Part shown: piece after piece, positions 1 to 8,897 of the stretch
Layout of the letters: every line of letters begins with the position of its first letter
Position numbering within the stretch: position 1 is the first letter of the stretch
Assembly: GCF_014696225.1 (NCBI RefSeq)
Contig: NZ_JACJPV010000042.1
Coordinates: 1-33,479, forward strand
Direction: 5' to 3'
DNA from: Anabaena sp. FACHB-1237
GTDB taxonomy: Bacteria; Cyanobacteriota; Cyanobacteriia; Cyanobacteriales; Nostocaceae
Length of the DNA: 33,479 bases
Notes under the pieces: generated by a model
Told to the model about the DNA's origin: nothing
The model's input: only the letters and a program-made list of their open reading frames with translations
The model's database searches: none
Translations under genes and position numbers: made by a program

Positions 1-412
<412 letters not shown>

Positions 413-414
413 AA

Positions 415-2682
415 ATGAATCCTAGACATATTTCTGAAGTTCCAGATAATGGTAATAATCGTAAAGCGATCGCACCCTATAATTTTGTAGAATTACCAGA
501 ATCGGTTGTAGAAGTATCCCCAGATTCTCTACCACAACAAAACCGTTATTATGCACAGAGTGAAAATCGTTACACTGGTAGAATTGAATGTATTTTAACT
601 ACTGAATCACCTCTTTACATTAGATGTGGATTCACACAGGAAGAATTTGAATGTGGTGCAGATTCCAAAGATTTACCGGACTTCTTTTATACTAGTCCTT
701 TAGAAAAATCTCTAAAACCTGTGATTCCTGGTAGTAGCTTGAGAGGGATGTTAAGGAATTTGGTTGAAATTATTACTTTTAGTAAAATTGATAAAGTTTC
801 TAATGCTCAAAAATTCTATTTTCGTGCGGTAGCTGCTGATAAAGATGACCCCTTAAAAGATGAATATACATTTCATCTAGGTAAACAAGGTAAAAATGTC
901 AAAGCTGGTTATCTCCACAAACAAGGAGATAAATGGTTTATACGTCCTGCAAAAACTATTGATAATTCTCCATTTGTTTGGATTAAAGAAAAAACTGTTT
1001 TGAAAGCTGGCATTTCTGGATATATTCCCATTCAGAATATATTAGATCCTAATAAATATCGTCCTCAATATTTTATGAATGTTAGTTTTGAGGATATTCA
1101 AACTAAAAATAATCGTAAATTTGCTCAAAAATTTAGTTCAAATAGTCAGACTTATTATTACACTGGAGTTTTAATTACCAGTGGTAATATGTTAGAAGGT
1201 GCAACAACATTACCAAAAGAAATAAAACGTAAAAATCATTGCCTAATCAGAGAACCTGACTCTAACGCGAAATTAATACCCATTGATGATAAGTATGCTA
1301 TTCAAGATTATCAAAAATCATTAACAGCTTTTCAACAACAAAATCCTCCATTTGATTCAGAAATGGGAGTTCTTAAACAAGGACGTGCGATTTTTTACTG
1401 TGAACCGAAACTAGGACAAGCTGTAAAATTATTTGGTCAAAGTCCTAATTTCCGTATTCCCTATTATCCTAAAGGTCAAGCAAAAGCCGCATCTGCTATG
1501 GATTTTATTCCCCCTAATTTACTAAATTCTTCTGTTATTGATATTGCAGAGGCAATTTTTGGTTTCGTAAGACAAAAAAAAGAATCTGAAGAAATAGCTC
1601 AAAGTTATGCTGGTAGAGTGTTTATCAGTAATGCACAATGTACCAGAGAAAATGATATTTGGCTAGAAAATAATTCTATCATACCTAAAATTCTTGCAAG
1701 TCCTAAACCTACTACATTTCAACACTATTTAGTACAACCAGAAGAAGTAAATGCTGACAAGAAAAAGTTAAAACACTATGCTAGTGAACCAATCAAAGAT
1801 ACTGTAATTAGAGGTCATAAACTTTATTGGCATAAAGGAAGTAACCCAGAAATTGCACATCCAACACCAAAAGAAGCATCTGATACACAAGTTACTCAAA
1901 TTAAACCTATTAAACCTGGAGTAAATTTTGAATTTACCATTCATTTTGAAAATCTAACTAAAGTTGAATTAGGCGCTTTGATGTGGGTTCTTGATATTGC
2001 TCAAGATGATAAATACCGCCTATCATTAGGAATGGGTAAACCTTTAGGAATGGGTGCTATAAAAATTAGCTATGAGCTTTTTCTAGATCAGAGAAGAAAC
2101 AGATATGATCAGTTATTTTATAGTAATAACTGGTATCTTCCAAAAACCAAAGAAATATCGGTCAAATACAAGGATAAATTTGAAGAACATATAATTTCTG
2201 AACTGAAAAAATTAGGTAATTACGAAACAATAAGTAGATTAAGTCAAATACCTAGAATCCAAATGTTATTAGCTATGCTAACTTGGGAAGAAAATCCTTC
2301 ACCCGATTATTTAGATAACACAAGATACATGGAAATTGAACGCAAAGAAAAACCTTGTATTGGAGATGATCCGAACGAATATAAAGCAAGGCCAGTTTTA
2401 CCAACACCTTTACAAGTAATTTCTGAAATTTTACCAGTTCAAGAATTTGCAGAAGGTCAAATTGTAGAAGCTAGAGTAATTAATGTTAATCAACAAAATA
2501 TACCGGATGGTAAAAAGACTAAATTAAGTACTACAATTATTTATGAAATTCAAGGTTATACTTCTTTTGTAAAAGAAGAAGTTAAAAAGAAAGAAGTTCA
2601 TCTTTCTATAGGTGATATAGTTAAAGTCACCATTGAAAAATATCAAAATAGAAGTATTAGAAAAGTGAAGAGATTAGAATGA
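415..2682 (+). CDS. Type III CRISPR-associated RAMP protein, TIGR03986 family
   Basis: A 755-residue protein that would be part of a type III effector or an accessory of it, made of RAMP (RRM-like) folds that bind CRISPR RNA. The N-terminal APYNFVELPESVV is a hallmark of TIGR03986 members. Around residues 104-113 lies GSSLRGMLRN, the usual RAMP helix segment (G-S-S-L-R-G). Near residues 536-549 a glycine-rich stretch GMGKPLGMGAIKI matches the G-rich RAMP loop. The last 75 residues (from about EGQIVEARV) look like a small beta-rich OB/S1-type domain (inference). The ATG follows GGAG in the tail of the upstream Csx19-like fragment, a two-base gap. The gene is intact, but its partner is truncated, and no cas10, cas7 or array is visible. 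It may be functional only if the rest of the locus survives to the left. Confidence 0.82.
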   Translation: MNPRHISEVPDNGNNRKAIAPYNFVELPESVVEVSPDSLPQQNRYYAQSENRYTGRIECILTTESPLYIRCGFTQEEFECGADSKDLPDFFYTSPLEKSLKPVIPGSSLRGMLRNLVEIITFSKIDKVSNAQKFYFRAVAADKDDPLKDEYTFHLGKQGKNVKAGYLHKQGDKWFIRPAKTIDNSPFVWIKEKTVLKAGISGYIPIQNILDPNKYRPQYFMNVSFEDIQTKNNRKFAQKFSSNSQTYYYTGVLITSGNMLEGATTLPKEIKRKNHCLIREPDSNAKLIPIDDKYAIQDYQKSLTAFQQQNPPFDSEMGVLKQGRAIFYCEPKLGQAVKLFGQSPNFRIPYYPKGQAKAASAMDFIPPNLLNSSVIDIAEAIFGFVRQKKESEEIAQSYAGRVFISNAQCTRENDIWLENNSIIPKILASPKPTTFQHYLVQPEEVNADKKKLKHYASEPIKDTVIRGHKLYWHKGSNPEIAHPTPKEASDTQVTQIKPIKPGVNFEFTIHFENLTKVELGALMWVLDIAQDDKYRLSLGMGKPLGMGAIKISYELFLDQRRNRYDQLFYSNNWYLPKTKEISVKYKDKFEEHIISELKKLGNYETISRLSQIPRIQMLLAMLTWEENPSPDYLDNTRYMEIERKEKPCIGDDPNEYKARPVLPTPLQVISEILPVQEFAEGQIVEARVINVNQQNIPDGKKTKLSTTIIYEIQGYTSFVKEEVKKKEVHLSIGDIVKVTIEKYQNRSIRKVKRLE

Positions 2683-2683
2683 T

Positions 2684-2933
2684 AAAAACAGCGATCCTAA
2701 GTCACAAAAGTTTAATAGAGAGTTCCGTGTTATTAGTAGATGGGAAGCAACAAGTCAAGTTGGCTCTGAATGTGGATACAAATGGGGTAAACTTGATTTA
2801 AAAATTCGGAAAATTCAGTGTTTAAATTGTGGAACTGAACAGGACTGTGATGAAAACCAAAAATATCAATAAAGTCGGGATAGGGCATTGCCACGACTCT
2901 AAACGAACGCAGAGGCAGAGTAAGACTACTTAA
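2684..2933 (+). pseudogene. tnpB: TnpB (IS200/IS605 OrfB) C-terminal remnant, frameshifted
   Basis: Frame A (codons in register with TGG at 2741) reads SRWEATSQVGSECGYKWG, then CLNCGTEQDCDEN, and meets TAA at 2870-2872. The sense resumes one frame away at 2871 with KVGIGHCHDSKRTQRQSKTT and ends at 2931-2933. Together these make the C-terminal zinc-ribbon part of TnpB, the RNA-guided nuclease of IS605-type elements. The ribbon normally has C-x2-C twice. Here the first cysteine is replaced (V-G-S-E-C), and about five bases are missing at the frame change. The catalytic N-terminal part is absent. The remnant begins directly behind the stop of the CRISPR gene, so the element was cut down before or during loss of the neighbouring genes. 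Confidence 0.8.
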
Positions 2934-2993
2934 GTAGCATCAGTCAGTGAAGCGTCAAGAATCACCGCGCCTTTAGGTCGGTGAGTATGTCAA
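2934..2993 (+). mobile_element. IS200/IS605-type right end with subterminal hairpin
   Basis: Downstream of the TnpB remnant, TCACCG (2962-2967) and CGGTGA (2979-2984) form a short hairpin. It is followed a few bases later by TCAA (2990-2993), the usual right-end cleavage tetranucleotide of IS605-type elements. In intact elements this 3' segment also encodes the scaffold of the TnpB guide RNA. A left end was not found within the window. Confidence 0.6.
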
Positions 2994-3164
2994 CACTTTT
3001 TCCTAATTCCCCCACCGGCAAAATATCTCCACTGGATCAGGGAAAAGGTTTGTTTTTCATCCACGTAATTATCATAAGGTTTTCTCAAAGCATCTTTAAC
3101 TTGCTTTACTACCCAATCAGGACTGGAAACATTAACATTAGCACCATACTGTACCATTAAGGTG
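2990..3164 (-). pseudogene. C-terminal fragment of a probable WYL-type (TIGR03985-like?) protein
   Basis: On the minus strand an open frame runs from about 3164 (first ATG at 3157) to TGA at 2990-2992. From the ATG it encodes 55 residues, with VQYGANVNVSSPDWVVKQV and a short tail ending GGGIRKKC. A pattern of yGa-x-V-x-V-x-x-P-x-W-l-v followed by a short helix and a Tyr is typical of the end of WYL-domain proteins. Cyanobacterial type III CRISPR loci often carry such a protein (TIGR03985). The upstream part is cut off by a repeat element at 3165, and the last residues and stop come from the IS605-type right end. It is therefore a remnant flanked by two mobile sequences. The family assignment is tentative. 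Confidence 0.4.
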
Positions 3165-3308
3165 TTGTGCTTTTAATTTGGATAATTAATGCAAGCAAGA
3201 TGCTTGCGCTACAAGATGCTTGTGCTTTTAATTTGGATAATTAATGCAAGCAAGATGCTTGCGCTAGTGTAATTTCAGGTTTTTTGGTTATACAGTGAGT
3301 GCTACAGC
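3165..3308. repeat. Intergenic repeat element, two tandem 47-bp copies plus tail
   Basis: Two identical 47-bp copies stand at 3165-3211 and 3220-3266. Each carries the perfect hairpin GCAAGCA-AGA-TGCTTGC. They are followed by a 42-bp tail (3267-3308) ending in ACAGTGAGTGCT. A diverged copy of unit plus tail stands at 29463-29551 in the same orientation. It is therefore a dispersed element of the genome, possibly a MITE or hairpin-type repeat. No coding capacity is seen. Confidence 0.75.
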
Positions 3309-3336
3309 TTATTTGACTAAACCAGTGTTTCAATTC

Positions 3337-3357
3337 CTGTTCCCTGTTCCCTGTTCC
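3337..3357. repeat. Three tandem copies of CTGTTCC
   Basis: The 7-mer CTGTTCC is repeated exactly three times between the 3' end of clpB and the dispersed repeat. A degenerate version (CCTGTTCCTTGTTCCC) overlaps the 3' end of trmD near 24080. This is a short tandem repeat of the kind common in filamentous cyanobacteria. Confidence 0.7.
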
Positions 3358-3379
3358 CTATCATCTAATATAATTATGC

Positions 3380-6052
3380 TTAGGTACTTATTGATGATGC
3401 TTCTAATAATTTCATAGTATTAGGTACATTTATCACTACTTTCTTAGTAAAAGTAATAGTATTGTCACTCATATCTATGAGAATTGTATCCCCAGCAACA
3501 AAGGTATTTTCTAACAATTTTGTCGCAATGGGGTTTTCAATTTTGCGTTGAATAGACCTTTTTAATGGACGTGCGCCATATACAGGATCATAACCAGCCT
3601 CTACAAGATAATCACAAGCGGCTGGTGATATTTCAAAGGAAATTTTCTGTTCTTTTAATAGATTTTCCACTCGTTTGAGTTGAATCTTAATAATATACCG
3701 CATTTCATCACGACTAAGAGCATGAAATAATATTGTATCATCTATGCGGTTAATAAATTCGGGGCGGAAGTGTTTCCTTAATGCTTCCATAACGCGATTT
3801 TCCATGATTTCATATTGCGTATCATCGCCAGAAACATCTAATATATGTTCACTTCCGATATTACTCGTCATCACAATCACGGTATTTCTAAAATCTACCA
3901 CTCTACCTTGAGAGTCCGTAACTCTACCATCATCCAAAACTTGCAATAGTATATTAAATACATCGGGATGTGCCTTTTCCACTTCGTCTAAAAGTACGAC
4001 AGAATAAGGATGACGGCGTATAGATTCCGAAAGTTGTCCTCCTTCTTCGTATCCTACATAACCAGGAGGCGCGCCTACTAGCCTAGATACTGAATGTTTC
4101 TCCATATACTCGGACATATCTAATCTTATCAGAGCATCATCCGAATCAAATAAAAATTGAGCTAGTGCGCGAGCAAGTTCCGTTTTACCTACTCCTGTGG
4201 GTCCCATAAATAGGAATGAACCAATAGGACGAGAGGGATCTTTCATTCCAGCGCGGGCGCGACGTATTGCGGCGGATACTGCGGCCACTGCTTCTTCTTG
4301 GCCGATGACTCTTTGATGTAAATGCTGTTCTAATTTGAGTAATTTCTGCTTTTCTGACTCTAATAGGCGGTTTACGGGTATTCCAGTCCATTTGGCGACT
4401 ATTTCCGCAATGTCAGACTCGGTTACTTGTTCTCGTAGTAGGGTTGAACCTTGACTTTGCAATTCTAATAATTTCGCTTCTTTCTCTTCCCGTTCTCTTT
4501 GTACGGTTTCTAATTTGCCATATTTTAGTTGTGCGGCTTTGTTAAGATCATAATCTCTTTCGGCTTGTTCTATTTGCACTCTGAGGGTATCTTCTTCTTT
4601 TTTTAAATCACTAATAGCTTCTAATAGGTGTTTTTCCCCTTGCCATTGTTCATTAAAGGTATGTTGTTTAACTGTTAAGGTGCTAATTTCTAATTCAATC
4701 CGTTCTAATCTTTCCTTAGTTTGGGGTGTATGGGTTTCTTCTCCTGCTAAGGAGAGTTTTTCCATTTCTAACTGCATTAACCGCCTATCAATGGTTTCTA
4801 ATTCCGCAGGTTTGGAGGTAATCTCCATTTTCAATTTTGCGGCTGCTTCATCTACTAAGTCTATAGCCTTGTCTGGCAAAAAGCGGTCAGCAATATACCG
4901 CGCTGATAATGTGGCTGCTGCTACTAAGGCTGAATCGGCAATTTTGACGTTATGATGTACTTCATAACGTTCTTTTAGTCCTCTTAATATGGAAATTGTA
5001 TTTTCTACGGTAGGCTGATCTACATATACTTGTTGAAATCTTCTTTCTAACGCTGCATCTTTTTCTATATATTTGCGATATTCGTCTAAAGTAGTTGCAC
5101 CAATACAACGCAGTTCTCCACGTGCTAACATTGGTTTTAATAAGTTACCTGCGTCCATTGATCCTTGTTGATTAGAACCTGCTCCTACTACGGTATGTAG
5201 TTCATCAATAAACAGGACTACTTGGCCATTAGATTCAGTAACTTCATGGAGAACATTTTTTAGTCGGTCTTCAAATTCACCTCGGTATTTTGCACCAGCA
5301 ATGAGACTACCAATGTCTAAAGATATCAATTGACGGTTTTTTAAAGATTCGGGAACGTCGCCATTTACCATTCTTTGGGCTAATGCTTCAGCGATCGCTG
5401 TTTTTCCTACTCCTGGTTCTCCAATTAACACAGGGTTATTTTTACTACGTCGAGATAACACTTGAATCACACGACGTATTTCTTCATCGCGTCCAATTAC
5501 GGGATCTAACTTTCCTGCTTTAGCTTGTTCTGTTAAATCTCTGCCAAATCTTTTTAATGCTTCCACAGGTGCATCCGCTTCCGGTGCTGATGTTGGTTTA
5601 GGAGTGGAAGTATTGCGGACAGATTTAATATTTGCTTCTATTTGATTAATGTCTATATTAAAACTTTTAAATAATCGTTTTCCAATACGTTCATCTTCAC
5701 CAAATGCTAGTAAAATATGACATTCAGATATTTCTTCTTCACGCATTTTAGCGCGAATGTTATCAGCACGATCAAGCATTATATCGAGATTACGCCCCAA
5801 ATACAATTGATCACTTTTACCCACTCTAGGTTGACGCTGAGTAAAAGATTCTAATTGTTGTTTAAATCTATTTGTATCAATACCAGCACGAATGAGAATA
5901 TTTGTAATTAAACTACTAGGTTCTTGTAAAAGTGCAATTATTAAATGTTCAACTTCTAACTGTTGTTGTTGATAAGCGCGGACTATATCTTGAGATTTGA
6001 TCACTCCATCCCAAGCAGTATCAGTAAATTTATCAGGATTTGTCAGTTGCAT
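3380..6052 (-). CDS. clpB: ClpB disaggregase (AAA+ chaperone)
   Basis: A hexameric ATP-driven disaggregase that works with DnaK/DnaJ/GrpE to rescue aggregated proteins in the cytoplasm. From the chosen start it has 890 residues, a normal ClpB length. The order is an N-domain with Clp repeats ([12 protein letters not shown], then ECHILLAFG), AAA1 with Walker A GEPGVGKT and Walker [10 protein letters not shown], a coiled-coil middle domain (about 400-540, rich in Glu/Lys/Leu), and AAA2 with GPTGVGKT and [14 protein letters not shown]. The C-terminal domain holds [16 protein letters not shown]. The ATG at 6052 ([10 protein letters not shown]) matches family N-termini; a TTG two codons upstream is less likely. 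The last 30 or so residues extend slightly beyond typical ClpB. Many cyanobacteria carry two ClpB paralogues, and which one this is cannot be said. The gene stands alone. Confidence 0.96.
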   Translation of the reverse strand: MQLTNPDKFTDTAWDGVIKSQDIVRAYQQQQLEVEHLIIALLQEPSSLITNILIRAGIDTNRFKQQLESFTQRQPRVGKSDQLYLGRNLDIMLDRADNIRAKMREEEISECHILLAFGEDERIGKRLFKSFNIDINQIEANIKSVRNTSTPKPTSAPEADAPVEALKRFGRDLTEQAKAGKLDPVIGRDEEIRRVIQVLSRRSKNNPVLIGEPGVGKTAIAEALAQRMVNGDVPESLKNRQLISLDIGSLIAGAKYRGEFEDRLKNVLHEVTESNGQVVLFIDELHTVVGAGSNQQGSMDAGNLLKPMLARGELRCIGATTLDEYRKYIEKDAALERRFQQVYVDQPTVENTISILRGLKERYEVHHNVKIADSALVAAATLSARYIADRFLPDKAIDLVDEAAAKLKMEITSKPAELETIDRRLMQLEMEKLSLAGEETHTPQTKERLERIELEISTLTVKQHTFNEQWQGEKHLLEAISDLKKEEDTLRVQIEQAERDYDLNKAAQLKYGKLETVQREREEKEAKLLELQSQGSTLLREQVTESDIAEIVAKWTGIPVNRLLESEKQKLLKLEQHLHQRVIGQEEAVAAVSAAIRRARAGMKDPSRPIGSFLFMGPTGVGKTELARALAQFLFDSDDALIRLDMSEYMEKHSVSRLVGAPPGYVGYEEGGQLSESIRRHPYSVVLLDEVEKAHPDVFNILLQVLDDGRVTDSQGRVVDFRNTVIVMTSNIGSEHILDVSGDDTQYEIMENRVMEALRKHFRPEFINRIDDTILFHALSRDEMRYIIKIQLKRVENLLKEQKISFEISPAACDYLVEAGYDPVYGARPLKRSIQRKIENPIATKLLENTFVAGDTILIDMSDNTITFTKKVVINVPNTMKLLEASSIST

Positions 6053-6131
6053 TGTCAAAAATTTTAGTTTAGATTAATTAGATTAATGAGATTTGGTCAA
6101 CTGTTATCTATTCTCAGATGTAATTTATACA

Positions 6132-6146
6132 GTGGGCCAAGCCCAC
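6132..6146. repeat. Palindrome GTGGGC-CAA-GCCCAC
   Basis: A perfect 6-bp stem with a 3-base loop lies between the clpB start and the gloA stop. No U-run follows on the minus strand, so it is a weak terminator candidate for gloA or one of the many short palindromes in this genome. Confidence 0.4.
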
Positions 6147-6176
6147 TAGATCCAATGATTTAATAATGAATTTCAG

Positions 6177-6560
6177 TTATTTTAGTTGAATTAGTTCAAC
6201 TTTATAACCATCTGGATCTTGTATAAAAGCGATTACGGTTGCACCATGTTTCATCGGACCTGGTTCACGAACTACTTTACCACCTCGGTGTTTAATTTGT
6301 TCACAAGTCGAGTAAATATCATTTACTCCTAAAGCAATATGGCCATAGGCTGTACCTAAATCGTACTTGTCCACACCCCAATTATAGGTCAATTCGATGA
6401 CAGTATGATCACTTTCTTCACCATAACCGACAAAAGCTAGGGTAAACTTACCATCTGGATAATCTTTACGTCGTAGTAACTTCATTCCCAGGACTTCACA
6501 GTAAAATTGTAAGGAAGTATCTAAATTACCTACTCTTAACATGGTATGTAATAATCGCAT
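6177..6560 (-). CDS. gloA: Lactoylglutathione lyase (glyoxalase I)
   Basis: Converts the hemithioacetal of methylglyoxal and glutathione to S-lactoylglutathione, a cytosolic detoxification step. The small single-domain VOC-fold protein (127 residues) begins [20 protein letters not shown]. The four metal ligands are visible: His of MRLLH, Glu of [10 protein letters not shown], His of YGHIALGV and Glu of YKVELIQ. A length near 130 without extra insertions fits the Ni-dependent bacterial class. The ATG at 6560 fits homologues; a GTG four codons upstream (6572) is possible. The gene is flanked by palindromes and shows no operon partner, with 124 bases to clpB downstream. Confidence 0.94.
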   Translation of the reverse strand: MRLLHTMLRVGNLDTSLQFYCEVLGMKLLRRKDYPDGKFTLAFVGYGEESDHTVIELTYNWGVDKYDLGTAYGHIALGVNDIYSTCEQIKHRGGKVVREPGPMKHGATVIAFIQDPDGYKVELIQLK

Positions 6561-6656
6561 ATTCTCTGTCACCTATGGGAATTTCATGATTTAATGATGA
6601 TTTAATTCTTTAAGTTACCATTGAATACTTAATTAATCAATAGTTTAGTTAACTCA

Positions 6657-6686
6657 GATCCCCGACTTCTTTAAGAAGTGGGGGAT
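6657..6686. repeat. Palindromic repeat, CCCCGACTTCTT type, copy 1
   Basis: GATCCCCGACTTCTT is followed by a nearly exact inverted copy (one G/C difference). It lies ten bases past the stop of the deaminase gene and may act as its terminator hairpin. Related copies stand at 7160-7190, 18972-19002 and 29324-29354. Confidence 0.75.
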
Positions 6687-6695
6687 ATTGAATGG

Positions 6696-7139
6696 TTATT
6701 TACCAATATCTTCATTCCATAATTCTGGTTTTTCATTAATAAATTCCTTCATGATTTGTTGACATTCATCTAAGTTTAAATCAATGACTTCTACTCCATG
6801 AGATACCATAAATTCTTTAGCCCCAGGAAAGGTTTTTGATTCGCCAGCAATGACCTTTTTAATACCAAATTGTACCACAGCACCAGCACATAAATAACAT
6901 GGCATTAATGTAGAATAAAGAGTTGTTCCGCGATAGTTTCCGATGCGTCCTGCATTTCTTAAACAGTCTATTTCTGCATGGGTTACAGGATCACCATCTT
7001 GGACTCTTTTATTATGTCCTTTTCCTAGGATTTTACCATTTTTTACTAATACTGAACCAATGGGAATACCTCCTTCTTTTCTACCTTGTTTAGCTTCAGA
7101 AATTGCGGCTTGCATAAATTCATCTATTTGTACATCCAT
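6696..7139 (-). CDS. Cytosine deaminase-like nucleoside/nucleobase deaminase
   Basis: A zinc-dependent deaminase of the CDA fold (147 residues). The zinc site is plain: THAEIDC (the HAE motif, with the catalytic Glu) and MPCYLCAG (PCxxC). The C-terminal FPGAKEFMVSHGVEVIDL closely resembles the yeast cytosine deaminase (Fcy1) group rather than TadA, which would carry a different tail and recognise tRNA. Its likely role is therefore pyrimidine salvage (cytosine to uracil), but a guanine or other nucleoside substrate cannot be excluded. The start is well supported: AAGGAG lies about eight bases before the ATG at 7139. Matching palindromes frame the gene on both sides. Confidence 0.85.
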   Translation of the reverse strand: MDVQIDEFMQAAISEAKQGRKEGGIPIGSVLVKNGKILGKGHNKRVQDGDPVTHAEIDCLRNAGRIGNYRGTTLYSTLMPCYLCAGAVVQFGIKKVIAGESKTFPGAKEFMVSHGVEVIDLNLDECQQIMKEFINEKPELWNEDIGK

Positions 7140-7159
7140 TGTTAATTCTCCTTGATGCA

Positions 7160-7190
7160 GATCCCGGACTTCTTGAAGAAGTCCGGGATC
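7160..7190. repeat. Palindromic repeat, CCCCGACTTCTT type, copy 2 (perfect)
   Basis: GATCCCGGACTTCTT and AAGAAGTCCGGGATC form perfect 15-bp arms around one central base. It sits just upstream of the deaminase ribosome binding site, so it is either a repeat insertion or a 5' leader structure. It differs from copy 1 by compensated changes in the stem, which suggests that the structure is maintained. Confidence 0.8.
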
Positions 7191-7220
7191 TTGTTGTTTA
7201 AAATTCCTACAATATTATAC

Positions 7221-7355
7221 TAACGTAAGTTGCCCGTTAGATGAAGTAGGGTGCGTCAGAATCTTAAAATTGGTAATTTTAACCTAAATTATTCCGTCTG
7301 ACGTACCCTATAGAGTACAAAATATCCGAAAATTAATAACTAGCAACTTGGGTTA
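7221..7355. mobile_element. MITE-like element with nested inverted repeats
   Basis: Outer arms TAACGTAAGTTGC (7221-7233) and GCAACTTGGGTTA (7343-7355) are inverted with two mismatches. Inside, TAGGGTGCGTCAGA (7247-7260) and TCTGACGTACCCTA (7297-7310) are inverted with one mismatch. At the core AAAATTGGTAATTTT forms a further hairpin. No reading frame is present. A smaller hairpin with the same TAGGGTGC arm motif stands at 14297-14335. A MITE is the best reading, but no transposase partner was identified. Confidence 0.5.
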
Positions 7356-7402
7356 CTAGCAATGGAAAGTTTTCCTGTTGGCCACAATAAATCAATTGGT
7401 AT

Positions 7403-8749
7403 TTAGGAGTAATTAGACATTAAAATGCGATCGCTCAACTGTTTTAATGTTTGTGCTAAACTTTGATCTGTAGCTTGTAATTGGCTAATTTTATCACAAC
7501 TATACATCACTGTTGTGTGATCTTTGCCTCCAAATTCATCACCAATTCTTGGTAAACTTAATCCGGTATGTTGTCTCATTAAATACATTCCTATTTGTCT
7601 AGCCCAACTAATTTCCCGTTTGCGAGAATTACTTTTTAAATCTTCAATAGAAATATCAAAAGCCTCGGAAATAATATTTAAAATTACCTCTGGAGTTGTC
7701 ACAACTTTTTGACTAGGAGTACCTAAAATTGGCGCGAGATTTTCTACAGTCATCGGTAAACCCCAAATAGAAACATAAGCTAAAGCACGAGTTAAAGCTC
7801 CTTCTAATTCCCGAATATTAGAAGTATAATTAGTAGCTAAATATTCAATTACATTTCTTGGTAAATTAATATTTTCATACTCAGCTTTTTTTTGTAAAAT
7901 TGCCATTCTAGTTTCTAAATCTGGGCTTTGAATATCAGCAATTAAACCCATAGAAAATCGTGAACATAATCTTTCTTGTAAGCGAGGAATTTGACTAGGA
8001 GGACGATCAGCAGCAATCACAATTTGTTTACCAGATTCATGCAAAGTATTAAAAGTATAGAAAAACTCTTCTTGGGTATATTCCTTACCTTCTAAAAACT
8101 GAATATCATCAACTAATAAAATATCAGCAGCGCGATAATGTTCCCGAAAAACCTGCATTTTATCTTCACGAATAGCAGTGATTAAATCATTAGTAAACTG
8201 TTCCGTAGAAACATAAAATATTTTAGAACTTGGGCAAATTTCCCAACGATAATTACCAATAGCTTGCATTAAATGAGTTTTACCTAAACCCACTCCTCCA
8301 CATAAAAATAAAGGATTAAATTCTCTACCAGGATATTCAGCCACAGCTAAAGCCGCAGCATGAGCCATGCGATTATTCGCACCAACTACAAAGCGAGAAA
8401 ATACATATTTTGAGTTTAAAGCTGAACTTTTTTGTTGATTTATCGTCACATTTTCTGGTATATGATTAATAGCTAATAATTCCTGACTGATTTCCACATT
8501 TTCTGTAGCAGTTATATAAATTTCCACTGAATAGCCTAAAATATCAGCCACTATATTAGCAATGGTATGAATATAATATTTTTGTAACCAATTACTAGCA
8601 AAAGGGTTAGGAGCATGGATAACTAAACAATTATTTTCTAACTGTTGTGCTTTAGCAGTTTTAATCCAGGTTTCAAAACTAGGACGAGACAATTCTAATT
8701 GTAACCTTTCTAATACTTGATTCCATAAACTATCTACAGAAATTTCCAT
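7403..8749 (-). CDS. dnaA: Chromosomal replication initiator DnaA
   Basis: Binds DnaA boxes and melts the replication origin. All four domains are visible in 448 residues. Domain I is [21 protein letters not shown], and a linker occupies about 90-115. Domain III is the AAA+ module, with [19 protein letters not shown] (Walker A near residue 150), [10 protein letters not shown] (Walker B) and an arginine-rich sensor region. Domain IV ends in the signature [19 protein letters not shown]. The ATG at 8749 has AAGGTG six bases upstream; a GTG three codons earlier overlaps this ribosome binding site and is unlikely. dnaN is not adjacent, and no convincing cluster of DnaA boxes was seen on either side, so an origin is not called. 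Confidence 0.96.
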   Translation of the reverse strand: MEISVDSLWNQVLERLQLELSRPSFETWIKTAKAQQLENNCLVIHAPNPFASNWLQKYYIHTIANIVADILGYSVEIYITATENVEISQELLAINHIPENVTINQQKSSALNSKYVFSRFVVGANNRMAHAAALAVAEYPGREFNPLFLCGGVGLGKTHLMQAIGNYRWEICPSSKIFYVSTEQFTNDLITAIREDKMQVFREHYRAADILLVDDIQFLEGKEYTQEEFFYTFNTLHESGKQIVIAADRPPSQIPRLQERLCSRFSMGLIADIQSPDLETRMAILQKKAEYENINLPRNVIEYLATNYTSNIRELEGALTRALAYVSIWGLPMTVENLAPILGTPSQKVVTTPEVILNIISEAFDISIEDLKSNSRKREISWARQIGMYLMRQHTGLSLPRIGDEFGGKDHTTVMYSCDKISQLQATDQSLAQTLKQLSDRILMSNYS

Positions 8750-8805
8750 AAATGTCACCTTAACTAATAATTATCAACTATAATCAGTTATCAGCCATTA
8801 TCAGT

Positions 8806-8838
8806 CATCAGCCAATCATCAGCCAATCATCAGCCAAT
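8806..8838. repeat. Three tandem copies of an 11-mer (CATCAGCCAAT)
   Basis: Three exact copies of CATCAGCCAAT lie in the divergent region between dnaA and the protease gene, preceded by further TATCAG-like words. This looks like a short tandem repeat. Nothing shows whether it affects either promoter. Confidence 0.7.
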
Positions 8839-8897
8839 AACTAATCTAATATAGTTTAATATAGTTGATAGCTGACACAAAATTAACAGGAGAACTA

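Noticed and set aside
4680..4955. 91-codon plus-strand open frame inside clpB
   Set aside because: Antisense to the coiled-coil coding part of clpB, without a ribosome binding site; a shadow frame.
8806..8838. Tandem repeats as a CRISPR array
   Set aside because: The units are 11 bases and directly adjacent, without spacers. No repeat-spacer pattern of 28-37-base repeats was found anywhere in the window, despite the type III gene at the left.
8759..8897. Possible replication origin next to dnaA
   Set aside because: Only loosely similar words such as TTATCAACT were seen, with no cluster of TTATCCACA-like boxes. dnaN is not adjacent, and the tandem 11-mers are better explained as a short tandem repeat.
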